Shown: positions 8,432 to 18,114, counted from the first letter of the stretch. The stretch: DNA of 55,116 nucleotides from Acaryochloris sp. IP29b_bin.176 (GCA_028285315.1 JANQPU010000309.1:1-55116); one strand, 5' to 3'. Notes: generated by a model from the sequence alone, not told the origin. Numbers and translations are program-made.

Positions 8432-11428
8432 CTATACCTTTCCACAAGCAGTGGTGGCAATCAAAGTTGCTTGTGAGGGTTGAGGATGAGTTGCAGTTAA
8501 ATAGATACGACCATCAGGGTCTTTTAGCCATCCTTTTGCTTCAACAATATGGGAAGGGGAACTGTTGGCGATTAAGGTTGTATCATTGCCTTTTGCCTCA
8601 ACCCTAGCATTAGGACTGAGATGAGGATGAATCCGAAGATCTTGCCATACTGTCTGTGGGGTTAAAACTTGACTCGGGCTTGAAGGTAGCCCTCCCCGAC
8701 CTACATGGACCAACGAACTGCCTCCTAATGTTTGTCCAGGTCGACAGCCTTGAGTAATATTCTCAAGCGGTTTTACAGTCTCTGGCAGCTCAACAATACT
8801 CTGGCTGGGGTCAACTTCAGGATTATTGATTTCAATCACTCCGTTAATTCCTTGTTGTGAGCTGGCAGTGATATCGCTGAAGGGAGTAATTTTTTCCCGA
8901 GGCGCAAAGCCAAAGATCCCTTGAGTATTAATTGTGATATTGCCACCATTGCCTTCAAACGCATTAGCGATGATATCGCTATTCTCCAAGGGAAAGGCAA
9001 TCAGGAATTTGGTGTCGATGTTAATATTGCCGCCATTTCCAGTCCCTTGAGATTCTGTTGAGATGAGACTGTTACGACGCAATTGCAGAATATTATTCAC
9101 TCTCAGATCAATGTTTCCTCCTTCACCTGAAGCTGTTTCTGCAATAATGGCCCCTTGATTATCTAGCACAATAGAGTCCGCACTGATGCTTAATTCTCCT
9201 GCGTTACCGCTGCCAATATGCTGCACACCAATACGACCACCATTGGCAATCGTGAGTTGACCTGTATTTACAATAATTTCCCCTGTGTTTCCGGTTGGCT
9301 CAGGAGGTAGAAAGAATGCGTTTCGGGTTGCTTCATTCAGAATCAAGGTATTCGAAGCCAATTGAGCAGGTAGGCCGTTGGTCGCTCTACCGCTAACGAC
9401 TACGGCATCAGAAGCATTGAGAAATAATTTGCCAGAATTCCCGGCAGCCAACGTTCCAGTATTGACTTGGCCTCCATTCAATACCATCAACCTCTGGGTA
9501 TTGATGGTAGTATCGCCAGCGTTACCTTCGCCTAGCGTAAAGGTGCCCAATATACTAGGCGAGGGATTAAAAGGACTGTTGTTGATACCTATCACTCTGA
9601 TGAACTCAGCAGCATTAATGGTAAGGTTCCCACCATTCCCTTTGCCTACATTTGGTGGTCGTGGGCCAGCATTAATCGCAGAGGAAAACACTGCAGATGA
9701 TAAGCTTCCTCCATCTTTAACCGTCAGATGCTGGGTAGAAACCGTAACATCTCCTCCTCGACCTGTGCCATTGGTAATACTTCCCAAAAAGCTAATCAGA
9801 TCGGGCGCTAATTGGGATGCTCCGACAATAGTCAATGACTGGTTAGCTTGAACTGTTACATTGCCGACGTTACCAGAACCGGGTGTAAAACCTTGATTGC
9901 CGAAGGAGATTTTGATACCCCTTGAACTAATTTGCGCACCATTTTGTAGGTGCAAGTGCTGGGTGGACACTCTGACATCCCCTCCATCACCAAAACCCAA
10001 TGTGATTGTGGAAATATTGCTAGAGGAGTCTATTGAAAAAGGACTAACCTCCTTGGCAAAAATGAATTGAGACGCATTCACAGCAATATCACCACCTTTG
10101 CCGTGCGAGAAAGGACCCACAACCGTTGTGATTCTGCCGCCATCCAGAAGAGTTAACGATGTTGTGTTGATATCAATTCGCCCCCCTTTGCCCTTACTAA
10201 AATTTTCGCTGGAAATACGGGTATTCAAATTATTTCCGAACTCTGGCCTAGTATTAACGGTGGGTGATGCCCCCCCACTTAAAAAAATAGTGTCAGCATT
10301 TACCTGTACATTTCCGGCGGTACCATTACCAATACTTAAGGTCTGGATCCGCCCTCCATTCAATATCGATAAACTTGGAGCCTCCACAATAATTTGCCCT
10401 CCTTGACCACTCGCTCCTGATTCGACTACGTTAGCGATCCAAGAACTGAACGGAAAAAAACTGTCAACTTCTCCGCCTATCTCCAAAGATTGAGTGGCAT
10501 GAATGTTGATATCAGGGCCGGGTTGATCGCTTAAAGTTTGGGCTCGAATTTCTGACTGGTTGAGGCGGATTTGACGACCCTGGACTTGGATCCCTCCTAG
10601 AGGATTGCTGACAACATTGGGGTTTAATATCGCTGATTCAGATAGCAAGTCAATATCACTAAATGTCTGGACTTGGTTGTACCGCAATCGCCATCCAATA
10701 TTTGAGGGAGAAAGAGTTACAGTCCCTTTGTTGACACTACCCATTTCAACTCGTCCAGATTCTGCGATCGCAGTGCCGCCATCAAACAAAATATGACTTC
10801 CCACCAAGGCGAGGGTTTGACTGGGTGGAACAGCTAGTCTGCCCTGAACCACGATCTTTCCAGGTTGCGTTCCATTGAACTGGAGGCCAGTCGGTTGAGA
10901 AATAGTTAATAGAGGTGAGGACTGCGAGTTCGCTGTACTCAGGAGGCTACCGTCTTTGAACTGAACTCCTTCTGCGGTGCTGGCAAGAAAAGAGCCCCTC
11001 ATGTCTAAGCTGGAGTTGGGACCAAAGATGATGCCATTTGGGTTAAGAAAAAGTAAATTGGCGTTTTTATTAACTTTAATAACGCCATCAATATTAGAGA
11101 TGGATTTGCCAGTAATACGACTAATGATGGTGTCGATGGCAGGGGCTGGATTGAATATAGCTTTGTTTGTATTTGTTATAGAAAAGGACTCAAAACTATG
11201 GAAAAGATTTTTCCCCGCAGCCGTTCCACCTTCAATAACAATAGTGTTGCCATTGGTTGTGACGAGGGAATTGATTGGTAGGGTTTGGTCGGGAACGACC
11301 TGGGCATTGAGATGCTGGGGATAAAGCAAGCTTATGGGAAGCATCCCGCCTATCAGATATAGGGCTTTCGTGATAGGTAGGGATATCCAGGATTTATGCT
11401 CTTTCAGAAAAGCGAATTTGGACCTCAA
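8432..11428 (-). CDS. TpsA-type filamentous haemagglutinin-like exoprotein
   Basis: 998 residues. A signal sequence (positively charged start, hydrophobic stretch about 21-36, cut near NAQVV) leads into a two-partner-secretion haemagglutination domain (about residues 45-170), with the hallmark LLFLNPNGIIFGPNSSLDMRGSF. The middle is a Gly/Asn/Thr-rich beta-helix with many near-repeats of the form GGxIxVNTxxLTxxNGGRI. The C-terminal 100 residues, with a Cys pair (GCRPGQTLGG and TTACGKV), form a cyanobacterial end module. The protein would be exported through a TpsB/FhaC-type outer-membrane pore, but none is encoded in this window. The role is probably surface adhesion. It is convergent with the peptidase gene, 84 bases away. 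Confidence 0.9.
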   Translation of the reverse strand: MRSKFAFLKEHKSWISLPITKALYLIGGMLPISLLYPQHLNAQVVPDQTLPINSLVTTNGNTIVIEGGTAAGKNLFHSFESFSITNTNKAIFNPAPAIDTIISRITGKSISNIDGVIKVNKNANLLFLNPNGIIFGPNSSLDMRGSFLASTAEGVQFKDGSLLSTANSQSSPLLTISQPTGLQFNGTQPGKIVVQGRLAVPPSQTLALVGSHILFDGGTAIAESGRVEMGSVNKGTVTLSPSNIGWRLRYNQVQTFSDIDLLSESAILNPNVVSNPLGGIQVQGRQIRLNQSEIRAQTLSDQPGPDINIHATQSLEIGGEVDSFFPFSSWIANVVESGASGQGGQIIVEAPSLSILNGGRIQTLSIGNGTAGNVQVNADTIFLSGGASPTVNTRPEFGNNLNTRISSENFSKGKGGRIDINTTSLTLLDGGRITTVVGPFSHGKGGDIAVNASQFIFAKEVSPFSIDSSSNISTITLGFGDGGDVRVSTQHLHLQNGAQISSRGIKISFGNQGFTPGSGNVGNVTVQANQSLTIVGASQLAPDLISFLGSITNGTGRGGDVTVSTQHLTVKDGGSLSSAVFSSAINAGPRPPNVGKGNGGNLTINAAEFIRVIGINNSPFNPSPSILGTFTLGEGNAGDTTINTQRLMVLNGGQVNTGTLAAGNSGKLFLNASDAVVVSGRATNGLPAQLASNTLILNEATRNAFFLPPEPTGNTGEIIVNTGQLTIANGGRIGVQHIGSGNAGELSISADSIVLDNQGAIIAETASGEGGNIDLRVNNILQLRRNSLISTESQGTGNGGNINIDTKFLIAFPLENSDIIANAFEGNGGNITINTQGIFGFAPREKITPFSDITASSQQGINGVIEINNPEVDPSQSIVELPETVKPLENITQGCRPGQTLGGSSLVHVGRGGLPSSPSQVLTPQTVWQDLRIHPHLSPNARVEAKGNDTTLIANSSPSHIVEAKGWLKDPDGRIYLTATHPQPSQATLIATTACGKV

Positions 11429-11903
11429 GTCAGTTTCACAATTTAGATGGAGGGCTACAACGATTACTTTTCAGTCCAGGCTGATGACTTTATTCAGTCT
11501 GTAATAAAAGTTAAAAATCTAAGAATTATTGAACTAGATTCTTTTTTGCAATAGTGCTTGTACTAGTTCTAGTGAGAAATATTGATTGATTAATAAAAAA
11601 ATGTTGTGATATAGGTGCTCAATATCAATATTTATAGGTGTTCTATTGATTTCAATAGATTGGGTAAATGGAGAGATAGCACTTTGCTAATGACTTTAAT
11701 CTCTATGTTGTAAGTAAGAGAAAAAATAAATTAGTTTCTGAGTATACAAAAGAAGAATTAGCCTTTTCAGGTGAAGGATCGTGATTATGACCTAATTTGG
11801 GCTAAATCTGATCTACTGAGTTGACTGGCATGGCAAAGCTAGGCCCAGCCTGCAAAATACTGAATCTATCGCGTCTGATTAGGTATTGGCTAGTGGAGCT
11901 GAA
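11429..11903. other. 475-base AT-rich intergenic region upstream of the exoprotein gene
   Basis: This should hold the promoter of the exoprotein. It contains an exact 8-base inverted repeat, TCTATTGA/TCAATAGA with spacer TT, at 11642-11659. It also has a weak stem AAGAAT/ATTCTT followed by T residues near 11520-11545. No coding region is supported. Confidence 0.4.
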
Positions 11904-12827
11904 TTATTGCACTTGGGCAATAAGGGTGCGGTGACGAGGACTATTGCAGGTGAGGGAGGGCTGCTGAAAGCCTGCCTCGACAAAAGCCTGCTGAATATCA
12001 AAGGTGAAGTAGTCGTCTAGGTAAGGCTCGGTACTCTTTAGGAGTGTCAGCACATAGGGTGGCAACTTGCGATGGACATCAGAGTTGGGATTCATATCCA
12101 TAACGGCCAAATGTCCTTGGGGTCGCAACAAACGATGGGCTTCAGCAAAGATATTGCGGATAGCTGTGCGGGGTAACTCGTGGCAGACCAGGCAAATAGA
12201 AACCAAATCAAAACTGTTGTCGGATAAGCCAGTGTCTTCTGCGGCGCGGTGAATCCATTGGAGGGAGTCGTTGGCGGGGGTATTGTAGTTTGCGATCGCC
12301 AAAAAATACGGTGATAGATCTAACCCTGTTAAGCGAGCCTCAGGATAAGTCTCTTTCAGGGCCAAGGTGCTTAATCCCACGCTACAGCCCATGTCCAAAA
12401 TATCTTTGGGGGCTGTAGAGATTTTCTCCTGTAAAACCTGGTGATAGCTCTGACGTAAGCGATTGTCCCCCTTGGCACCAGACTCGGGCCAAATCCGGGC
12501 ATGGGCGGCGTAGGAAGCGACTTCTACCTCTGTGGCAGCTTCCCAACTTAGATTTCCCGATTCGTAGGCATGGAAGGAAACTACGTAATAGTCTGGATAT
12601 TCCAAATCGGGCGTTTGGATGGCTTGACGCTCTGCTTCCCAGACCTCTAACCCTCTATTCATCAGAGATGATGCTCTCTTCCGCCAAGGCACTCCAATCG
12701 ATTCCGCCCGCTCAATCATCATTTTCCGGGCTTGAAACTTGGCAAAGTTGGCCAGCGGCTTGATTGCTAAGAGGCCATTGACGACGCGAGATGCGAGTCG
12801 GGGTGCTTGGGGGGAAGCAACAGTCAT
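11904..12827 (-). CDS. class I SAM-dependent methyltransferase
   Basis: 307 residues. The SAM-binding motif I is DILDMGCSVGLSTLAL (about residues 138-153), followed by the acidic strand LTGLDLSPYFLAIA and motif IV SFDLVSICLVCHELP. The long N-terminal extension (about 120 residues) is helical and may help recognise substrate. The protein has no clear signal peptide. The substrate is unknown; small molecules are more likely than nucleic acid. It is divergent from argJ, with 219 bases between them. Confidence 0.85.
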   Translation of the reverse strand: MTVASPQAPRLASRVVNGLLAIKPLANFAKFQARKMMIERAESIGVPWRKRASSLMNRGLEVWEAERQAIQTPDLEYPDYYVVSFHAYESGNLSWEAATEVEVASYAAHARIWPESGAKGDNRLRQSYHQVLQEKISTAPKDILDMGCSVGLSTLALKETYPEARLTGLDLSPYFLAIANYNTPANDSLQWIHRAAEDTGLSDNSFDLVSICLVCHELPRTAIRNIFAEAHRLLRPQGHLAVMDMNPNSDVHRKLPPYVLTLLKSTEPYLDDYFTFDIQQAFVEAGFQQPSLTCNSPRHRTLIAQVQ

Positions 12828-13046
12828 TTTTTTTGAACGCGGTTTCTATATCGAGATAGACAGGAATAGCCTCATTATGACAAATAACGACGCCAGAATT
12901 GAGTCAAAACATGCGGGTTAAAACCGCTCGGGTTTGGCTGATGCTGGCTTGAAACCCTATCTTGAAGCCCCTTAGAATAGAGCGTTAAGCGCAGGCCCAT
13001 TGACAACGCTTGCTGATGCAGTCCCCTGTAGGGGTAAGGAAAAGTA

Positions 13047-14261
13047 ATGGCAGATTGGCAAACCATTCCAGGAGGGGTAACTGCTCCCCAGGGATACCGC
13101 GCAGCAGGCATAGCAGCAGGCTTAAAGCCTTCGGGCGCTAAAGATTTAGCTTTAATAGTTTCTGATGCCAAGGCCCATGCAGCTGGGGTGTTTACGACGA
13201 ATAGGGTGAAAGCCGCCTGTGTGACCTACTGCCAAAAACGGATCCAAACAGGTCCCACCGAGATTCAGGCCATTTTGTGTAATTCTGGCCAGGCAAATGC
13301 TGGGACTGGCCCCCAGGGGGACGCAGCGGCTCTCGCCAAAGCGAAGAGTGCAGCTCAGACTTTGGGGCTTATTCCAGAAGCGATTTTAATTGCCTCGACA
13401 GGGGTGATTGGTGAACAAGTTCCGGTTGATAAGGTTGAAGCAGCCATGCCTCAATTGGTAGAGCAGCTCTCTGCCCAGGGGTCTGATCAGGCAGCCCAGG
13501 CGATTATGACCACCGATTTAGTGCCGAAAACGGTTGCCTTAGAAACTCACATCGGTGGGCAGCCTGTTCGGGTGGGTGGCATTGCCAAAGGCTCGGGCAT
13601 GATTCATCCCGATATGGCGACCTTGCTAGTGTTTGTCACCTGCGATGCCCAGGTAGAACCGACGTTATGGCAGCAAATGATTGGGCGGGCTGCTGATCGC
13701 AGTTTTAATCAAGTGACAGTGGATGGTGATACCAGTACTAACGATATGCTGTTGGCGTTGGCTAATGGCCAATCTTCTGCTCCAGCCATTCAGGGAGGGC
13801 CTGAGGCCGATCAATTGGAAGCTCTGGTCACGGAAGTTTGTCGGCAGTTGGCACAAAAAATTGCTCGGGATGGAGAAGGAGCGACTTGCCTGATTGAAGT
13901 GCAGGTTCATGGGGCAGTAGATGAGGCTGGAGCCCAGAAAATAGCCAAAACTATTGCAGGGTCGATGTTGGTGAAGTCGGCTGTGTTTGGTCGTGATCCC
14001 AATTGGGGCCGGATTGCGATGGCTGCGGGTCGGGCAGGCATTGAGTTTGATGCTACACAGCTCCATATTCAATTGGGTGATTTTGTGTTGATGCATCAAG
14101 GAACACCCCAAGCGTTTGATCGCAAAGCCGCCAGCCAATATTTACGCCAAGACCCTGTGATCATTCAGGTTGGTGTCGGTGATAGAACAGGGGTGGGCAA
14201 AGCTTGGGGCTGTGATTTAAGCTACGACTACGTCAAAATTAATGCTGAATATACGACCTAA
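13047..14261 (+). CDS. argJ: bifunctional glutamate N-acetyltransferase / ornithine acetyltransferase ArgJ
   Basis: 404 residues, normal length. It moves the acetyl group from N-acetylornithine to glutamate, and in many organisms also uses acetyl-CoA, thus making the cyclic arginine pathway possible. The self-cleavage site is visible as KGSGMIHPDMATLLVFVTCDA, with Thr192 as the nucleophile of the mature beta chain. Other hallmarks are GVFTTNRVKAA, CNSGQANAGTG, TVDGDTSTND and GRDPNWGRI. The ATG at 13047 gives MADWQTIPGGVTAPQGY, a typical start. It is a single gene with no adjacent arginine genes. Confidence 0.97.
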   Translation: MADWQTIPGGVTAPQGYRAAGIAAGLKPSGAKDLALIVSDAKAHAAGVFTTNRVKAACVTYCQKRIQTGPTEIQAILCNSGQANAGTGPQGDAAALAKAKSAAQTLGLIPEAILIASTGVIGEQVPVDKVEAAMPQLVEQLSAQGSDQAAQAIMTTDLVPKTVALETHIGGQPVRVGGIAKGSGMIHPDMATLLVFVTCDAQVEPTLWQQMIGRAADRSFNQVTVDGDTSTNDMLLALANGQSSAPAIQGGPEADQLEALVTEVCRQLAQKIARDGEGATCLIEVQVHGAVDEAGAQKIAKTIAGSMLVKSAVFGRDPNWGRIAMAAGRAGIEFDATQLHIQLGDFVLMHQGTPQAFDRKAASQYLRQDPVIIQVGVGDRTGVGKAWGCDLSYDYVKINAEYTT

Positions 14262-14485
14262 ATCGCTCTGCATAATTTTGAGAACTTCTGATGAAAATGA
14301 CATCCTGAATCATGGGGCAGCAATAGCATTATGCTGCTGAGACGGTCAAGTTCGTTTTAGCTGCTTTGGTAATTGACGGCTAAAGATATGCTAACTCTCA
14401 TGAGTGTAATCCGACTGGATGACTAACTGGACTACACCTCTTCAAAACTTGACTGATTGATGAATACCACTCACAAATCGCTTTG

Positions 14486-14788
14486 CTAGTTTATATTCAT
14501 AAGTCTCTTTAATTCAGCATCTTCAAGTTCTTCAAAATACTTTTTACTCTTGTTAGATCTAAAAAATGTAGAATGAGTATATTCCTGGCCTGCAACTTTT
14601 TTCTCTTTAGAGATTATCTCTTCTATTATGCTTACTGAACCCTGATAAAGATCCCAGATATCTTGAAAACTGCTAAGGGTCAGATCTATATTCTTACGTC
14701 TTGCAACTTCACCCAAAATGTATAGGATGTAGTAGGACGCATGCATAATATATGATTTTTTGTCATACAAGGACTGAATCGTTGACAA
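14486..14788 (-). pseudogene. detached C-terminal piece of the AIPR-family gene
   Basis: A 100-codon open frame that starts only with TTG and overlaps the end of the AIPR gene by 26 bases. Removing one copy of the 10-base tandem repeat at 14777-14796 joins the frames: the AIPR codons for ...KSTI continue directly as QSLYDKKSYIMHASYYILYI. The joined protein would be about 583 residues, closer to what I recall for AIPR proteins. I therefore read it as the broken C-terminus (a helical, Lys/Glu-rich tail) rather than a separate gene. An independently translated small partner cannot be excluded, since the overlap could allow coupled translation. Confidence 0.75.
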
Positions 14789-16247
14789 TCGTTGACTTAA
14801 CGCTATTCTTTTCTAACTCAATCTTTTCAAAGAGGCTATAAGCAAGCAAGACTTTATCGGCATTAATAGTTTCGTTAAACACTTCTTCATACTTATCACC
14901 AAAAATAAGCCCTTTCCTATTCTTTGTTTCATAGGGAGATCGGTTAAAGAAAGCCATCAAAACTTGTCCTGCTTTTTCTGCATCTACTCTCTTTTTGAGA
15001 GGCTTATCTTTATACTGATTTTTCTTTCTTTCGTAAAATCTATCTTTTGCAATAAATTCTTTTTCTAGATTAATTTGTATATAATCAACAGATCTAATAT
15101 CACGACTTTTGACAGGATTCTGACTATTAGTATATTCTGCAATTCTGGTGCTTAGCTTAGGATCTTTGACCTCGCAAATTCGACAAAGGATTTCAATGTT
15201 GCCAAATTTACTTGAGTCTTCAATAAAAGCTTCATATAGTGAGTGAATAGTCTGGCTACCATTCACAATCTGTATATTCTTTAAATCAACAATTGGAGAT
15301 CTTCTGGATGAATAAGAAAATGAATCACATGTTAGTGTGACGCCGTTATTGTAATAGAAGAATTTACCATTTTCTTCTGACATTGCAGTGGTCTTTATGT
15401 TTTTGTTGATTGATGACTTCTTTAGATAGATTCTCACATTATCATTAAATGCATCTTCAAGAATTTTGTAATTCTTCATTCCTTCATATTCATCATCATC
15501 CATATCTGCTTTATCCCTTAGTACTTCGTCATCAATTACAATCCTTACTAGATCTCTTGCGTCTATATTGACTATGAGTGCACGGATGTTTCCATCTGAT
15601 TTCTCAAAGAAGCATCTGTCAATTCCTTTGATTCTTCCATTTACTATTTTCTTATCTGCAGAGGCAAGATATTTAATTAACTCAGGCATCAAGTGATATT
15701 GAATATCCACGTTTCTGCCAATACTTCTCTCAAGCCTTTCCTTTTCAGACTTCTCGATATTCTTATAATAATTTGCACAAAAATGAAATTTAAATTTTGG
15801 ATTTTGACTCTCAAATATTTTCCAGATATCTTGAATTTTTGATGCTAGAACAGGATTAACTTCCTGGATTAATGTTTCTTCTTGTTGGTTTACTGCATTT
15901 AAGAAGCTAAGGATTTTATCGATTTCCCCAGAAGGAAGGTTATTATTCTTTGCTTTACTAAAAGACTCAGCATATTTGAAGTTAAACATATGGATAATTG
16001 GAGGGGCTGATGCTTCATCAATAAAAAGTGCATCAACTCCTCTGTCGTGTCCGGATGTTTGATTAGTAACTCTCAAAAAATGACCGTCAGTTATTGAATC
16101 TCTGATCTCATCTTCTTGAAGCCCAAGTATGAGATCAATAACGACAAAATAAAAAGCTGATGAGAGTGCTTCAAAACCGTTATCTTGCTGTTTTTTCTCT
16201 GTAAGTGTTCTGATGAGTGAAAATTCTTGAAGGGTTGGTGCAGTCAT
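14763..16247 (-). CDS. AIPR-family (abortive-infection phage-resistance) protein, frameshifted near the C-terminus
   Basis: 494 residues. AIPR motifs: NNGVTLTCDSF (about residues 297-307), NIQIVNGSQTIHSLYEAF, and EYTNSQNPVKSRDIRSVDYIQ, followed by FYERKKNQYKD. The N-terminal part has a possible PD-(D/E)xK nuclease core: GHDRGVDALFIDE, then IIHMFNFKYAE. Family members occur in phage-defence loci, and nuclease action is an inference. The last seven residues (VNDSVLV) arise from the frameshift. The gene is clearly richer in A/T than argJ or the genes beyond 16.8 kb, which suggests horizontal transfer. No methyltransferase or other defence gene lies next to it. Confidence 0.82.
   Translation of the reverse strand: MTAPTLQEFSLIRTLTEKKQQDNGFEALSSAFYFVVIDLILGLQEDEIRDSITDGHFLRVTNQTSGHDRGVDALFIDEASAPPIIHMFNFKYAESFSKAKNNNLPSGEIDKILSFLNAVNQQEETLIQEVNPVLASKIQDIWKIFESQNPKFKFHFCANYYKNIEKSEKERLERSIGRNVDIQYHLMPELIKYLASADKKIVNGRIKGIDRCFFEKSDGNIRALIVNIDARDLVRIVIDDEVLRDKADMDDDEYEGMKNYKILEDAFNDNVRIYLKKSSINKNIKTTAMSEENGKFFYYNNGVTLTCDSFSYSSRRSPIVDLKNIQIVNGSQTIHSLYEAFIEDSSKFGNIEILCRICEVKDPKLSTRIAEYTNSQNPVKSRDIRSVDYIQINLEKEFIAKDRFYERKKNQYKDKPLKKRVDAEKAGQVLMAFFNRSPYETKNRKGLIFGDKYEEVFNETINADKVLLAYSLFEKIELEKNSVKSTIVNDSVLV
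14777..14796. repeat. 10-base tandem duplication causing a frameshift
   Basis: AATCGTTGAC occurs twice in direct contact (14777-14786 and 14787-14796); on the coding strand this is GTCAACGATT twice. Ten is not a multiple of three, so the duplication changes the frame. It brings a TGA stop at 14763-14765 to the AIPR reading frame. Slippage could add or remove a copy. Confidence 0.92.
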
Positions 16248-16816
16248 CTGTTCTAAGAAGTTATCGTGATGATTTTAGCTATAAAACCTAAATATTTTGT
16301 TAATGAACAGACCTATCATAGCTGAAAGATAATTGGAATAACTATTTCACATCTACTGACAAGGCTGCTTTAAATTTCTGAGCAAAAAACTAGAAATATC
16401 ATTCTTGCGTATGTAAACTCTTAATTCTGCGTTTGCCTCTAACGAGTTTCTAATGTCTTTGAATTCCTTATAGCAAACTTGAAATAGCTCCGCATCTACT
16501 ACGCTCTATACTCTACAACTTTCAATACAAAGATTCTATTTACTCAGTTAAACGGTATTCGAGCCACTTAATTCTAAACAAGACGATATCAGTGAAAGAA
16601 TTACCCAATTTGTAGTCCCCATTGACAAAAACAACTGATAGACGTGGGCGTGACATCACTTATCAGGAAAACACAGGCTTAGATTATTCTATTTTTCCTC
16701 TGCATGAAGTGATAAAAGAGGATTGAGTTAAGATAAGGATGCAATATTGTAGTACTCGTACTACAATATTGCCAGTTTCTTCCCATTTACTCTAGGCAGC
16801 CTGAGAACTACAGATC
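16248..16816. promoter_or_regulatory. 569-base divergent region between the AIPR gene and a nucleotidyltransferase
   Basis: AT-rich spacer with no supported coding region. It must carry the promoters of both flanking genes. The only striking element is the perfect 15-base inverted repeat at 16741-16772, close to the start of the nucleotidyltransferase. Confidence 0.5.
16741..16772. repeat. perfect 15-base inverted repeat, 2-base spacer; likely operator
   Basis: GCAATATTGTAGTAC (16741-16755) is the exact reverse complement of GTACTACAATATTGC (16758-16772), with TC between. It ends 44 bases before the ATG at 16817, where a repressor site or a leader hairpin would act. No T-run follows on the plus strand, so a terminator is unlikely. 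No regulator gene adjoins it. Confidence 0.85.
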
Positions 16817-17728
16817 ATGAAACCTCATTTAATCGTACCTGTGGGTACCCAAGTGGTCAGTCGGGTTGATGTCAAAACGGAAACAGGTGTCTGTTTAGCG
16901 GGAGCAGTAGGCAAGATTGTTCAAGCTCCCACTGATAATTCCCATGCCTACGGAATTGAGCTACCCGATGGTCGCTGTTTGCGCTTGCAACGGCAACAGT
17001 TTAGCCTGCGCAAACAGTATCAAACTCAGGGATTAGATCAGACGGTTGACTTTTTGGCAGACTACAATCTGCAAGACTACGTAATTTATCGGTGTGTCGT
17101 CGGGTCGCGTGCCTATGGCTTGGATGACCAGTATTCAGATTGCGATCGCAGATGCATCTACCTCCCCCCTGCCCCCTTGCATTGGTCCCTATATGGCATT
17201 CCCGAGCAAATCGAGGATAAACCCGCTCAAGAATGCTATTGGGAGCTGCAAAAGTTTATCTTGTTGGCCCTCAAAGCCAATCCCAATGTGCTGGAATGCC
17301 TCTATTCCCCCCTAATTGAAACGGCAACGCCCTTGGCGAAAACGCTTTTGGACCAGCGCACCATGTTTTTATCTCGGTTGGTCTATCAAACCTACAATGG
17401 CTATGCCCTGTCCCAGTTCAAAAAGATGGAGCAGGATTTACGGTCCAAAGGCCAGATCCGTTGGAAGCATGCCATGCATCTGATTCGGCTGTTATTATCT
17501 GGGATTATCGTTCTCAAGGAAGGGTTTGTGCCCGTCGATATGAGTGACTATCGCGAGCGTTTACTGGGGATAAAATACCAGCACTGGACTTGGTCCCAGG
17601 TGGATCAATGGCGGCTTCAGCTTCACCAGGAGTTTGAGCAAGCCTTTGCCCACACCCCACTTCCAGAACGCCCCAACTATGAACAGGCCAACGCTTTTTT
17701 AATTGAAGCACGGCAAAGCATGGTGTAA
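16817..17728 (+). CDS. COG3541-type predicted nucleotidyltransferase A
   Basis: 303 residues. After an N-terminal beta-rich domain of about 75 residues (MKPHLIVPVGTQVVSRVD..., resembling a small barrel), a polymerase-beta-like nucleotidyltransferase core begins: YRCVVGSRAYGLDDQYSDCDRRCIYL, giving the G-S motif and the D-x-D metal pair. Later VLECLYSPLIE and RWKHAMHLIRLLLSGI match the family. The extra N-terminal domain is absent from the second copy at 20540. The target nucleotide or acceptor is unknown. A DUF-type protein follows after 20 bases with its own good ribosome site, so the two are probably cotranscribed. Confidence 0.82.
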   Translation: MKPHLIVPVGTQVVSRVDVKTETGVCLAGAVGKIVQAPTDNSHAYGIELPDGRCLRLQRQQFSLRKQYQTQGLDQTVDFLADYNLQDYVIYRCVVGSRAYGLDDQYSDCDRRCIYLPPAPLHWSLYGIPEQIEDKPAQECYWELQKFILLALKANPNVLECLYSPLIETATPLAKTLLDQRTMFLSRLVYQTYNGYALSQFKKMEQDLRSKGQIRWKHAMHLIRLLLSGIIVLKEGFVPVDMSDYRERLLGIKYQHWTWSQVDQWRLQLHQEFEQAFAHTPLPERPNYEQANAFLIEARQSMV

Positions 17729-17748
17729 GACACCCAGGAGATCCAACT

Positions 17749-18114
17749 ATGGCAAATTCAATCATGGTGATTGCTCCCTATCGGTATGAAGAGATGTGGG
17801 TGTTTGACGATCCACAAGTGGGACTGCTTCAGGAACCCGTTATTCGCGGTATTCCAGAAATGATTGATCTTTTGGTTGCCGATATTTCTGAGGCCGAGCG
17901 CGGATTTAAGCTGATCTTTGCCCAAACGCCTTTTCCGGGTTATCAAGCCCAGCTCGACTGGGTGAAACCGGAATTTGGTGGCCATTGGTATCGGTGGTCC
18001 GCTCAGAATATGGAAGGATGGCTCTGTCCAGCCCTATTCAAATATTTTGAAGCAGCACCGCCTCAGTTATTTTGTGAGGTCGAGGCTAAATTATCTCAAC
18101 TCAACACCCTTTGA
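17749..18114 (+). CDS. small conserved protein, possibly DUF6717
   Basis: 121 residues, soluble, Trp- and Pro-rich. The sequence MVIAPYRYEEMWVFDDPQVGLLQEPVIRGIPEMID resembles a family I recall as DUF6717, but I could not check this. AGGAG at 17735-17739 lies nine bases before the ATG. It probably shares a transcript with the nucleotidyltransferase upstream. No catalytic residues are recognisable; the function is unknown. Confidence 0.7.
   Translation: MANSIMVIAPYRYEEMWVFDDPQVGLLQEPVIRGIPEMIDLLVADISEAERGFKLIFAQTPFPGYQAQLDWVKPEFGGHWYRWSAQNMEGWLCPALFKYFEAAPPQLFCEVEAKLSQLNTL

Noticed and set aside
9378-9851. 157-codon frame opposite the exoprotein gene
   Set aside because: Antisense shadow of the repetitive beta-helix coding sequence; Pro/Leu-rich without structure.
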